From Xenorhabdus khoisanae (GTDB lineage Bacteria; Pseudomonadota; Gammaproteobacteria; Enterobacterales; Enterobacteriaceae), in NCBI RefSeq assembly GCF_001037465.1, contig NZ_LFCV01000101.1, positions 1 to 51,335 on the forward strand: a stretch of 51,335 bases of DNA, written 5' to 3'. The position numbers and the translations under genes were made by a program. Within the stretch, counting starts at the first letter, position 1; every line of letters begins with the position of its first letter. The notes under the pieces are model-generated. The model did no database searches, was not told the origin of the DNA, and worked only from the letters and a program-made list of their open reading frames with translations. This document shows positions 51,212-51,335 of this stretch, in pieces.

Positions 51212-51335
51212 AATTCAACAGCCAATACTTCACCCTCGGTGCTTTTGCTGTCGTCGCTGGCCTGCTTTGGTTCTATTACAGTGAGTATCAGGGCAAGGCC
51301 GAAGAATACCGTAGTTTAAAACGACAGTATGACGA
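51208..51335 (+). CDS. Spanin Rz-like protein, partial at window edge
   Basis: ATG at 51208 overlaps the previous stop (ATGA). The visible start is MKFNSQYFTLGAFAVVAG, a signal-anchor, then WFYYSEYQGKAEEYRSLKR, as in inner-membrane spanins. The gene continues beyond the window. Confidence 0.72.
   Translation, partial: MKFNSQYFTLGAFAVVAGLLWFYYSEYQGKAEEYRSLKRQYD

Overview
The window looks like a chromosome segment of an entomopathogenic Morganellaceae bacterium, most likely Xenorhabdus (Photorhabdus is the alternative). The backbone block znuB-znuC-znuA-mepM-lpxM-pykA-hexR-zwf has the order and orientations known from E. coli and other Enterobacterales. It is flanked by a large NRPS/PKS locus and a prophage, and the DNA is AT-rich. 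The genus is inferred from the style of the locus, not from a marker gene.

Region 1 (about 1-22300) is a biosynthetic gene cluster on the + strand. An AT-rich leader precedes three precursor-type enzymes: a lysine-2,3-aminomutase-family radical SAM enzyme, a fold-type-I aminotransferase and a VioC-like Fe(II)/2-oxoglutarate oxygenase. A mycosubtilin-type starter line follows, split over two proteins: acyl ligase-ACP-KS-AT, then ACP-aminotransferase-C-A-PCP. An MFS exporter, a ketopantoate-reductase-like enzyme, a Rieske oxygenase, a second NRPS module (C-A-PCP) and a type II thioesterase complete it. Adenylation pocket residues read by eye suggest a basic amino acid for module 1 and Asn for module 2. 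My working model is a beta-amino acyl group joined to a basic, possibly modified Arg/Lys-type residue and then to an Asn-like residue. The product is not identified. The cluster lies beside znuB, where E. coli has ruvB.

Region 2 (22346-34800) is housekeeping: zinc uptake with a Zur box between znuC and znuA, the murein endopeptidase MepM, lipid A acyltransferase LpxM, a broken IS200-like element, pyruvate kinase PykA, HexR and glucose-6-phosphate dehydrogenase. zwf is not followed by edd-eda but by an unrecognised 268-aa gene and the spermidine exporter mdtJI. The mdtJI leader contains a 38-codon upstream ORF resembling the MdtU arrangement. A YoaB-type RidA protein follows on the - strand.

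Region 3 (35150 to the right edge) is the left part of a lambdoid prophage. It has a P4-type integrase, an AlpA/Xis-like gene, and a long leftward operon of small, translationally coupled genes. That operon includes KilA-N and ORF6N proteins, an ANR-family regulator and a phage CsrA. A CI-like repressor with two HTH domains faces a Cro-like gene. Rightward genes are a 29-aa membrane microprotein, helicase, primase, Q-type antiterminator with a late promoter and tandem terminators, a DNA adenine methylase and a lysis cassette. The prophage runs off the window, so attR and the structural genes are not seen.

The items most worth follow-up are the unassigned hybrid cluster, the phage-borne CsrA operon, and the mdtJI upstream ORF.
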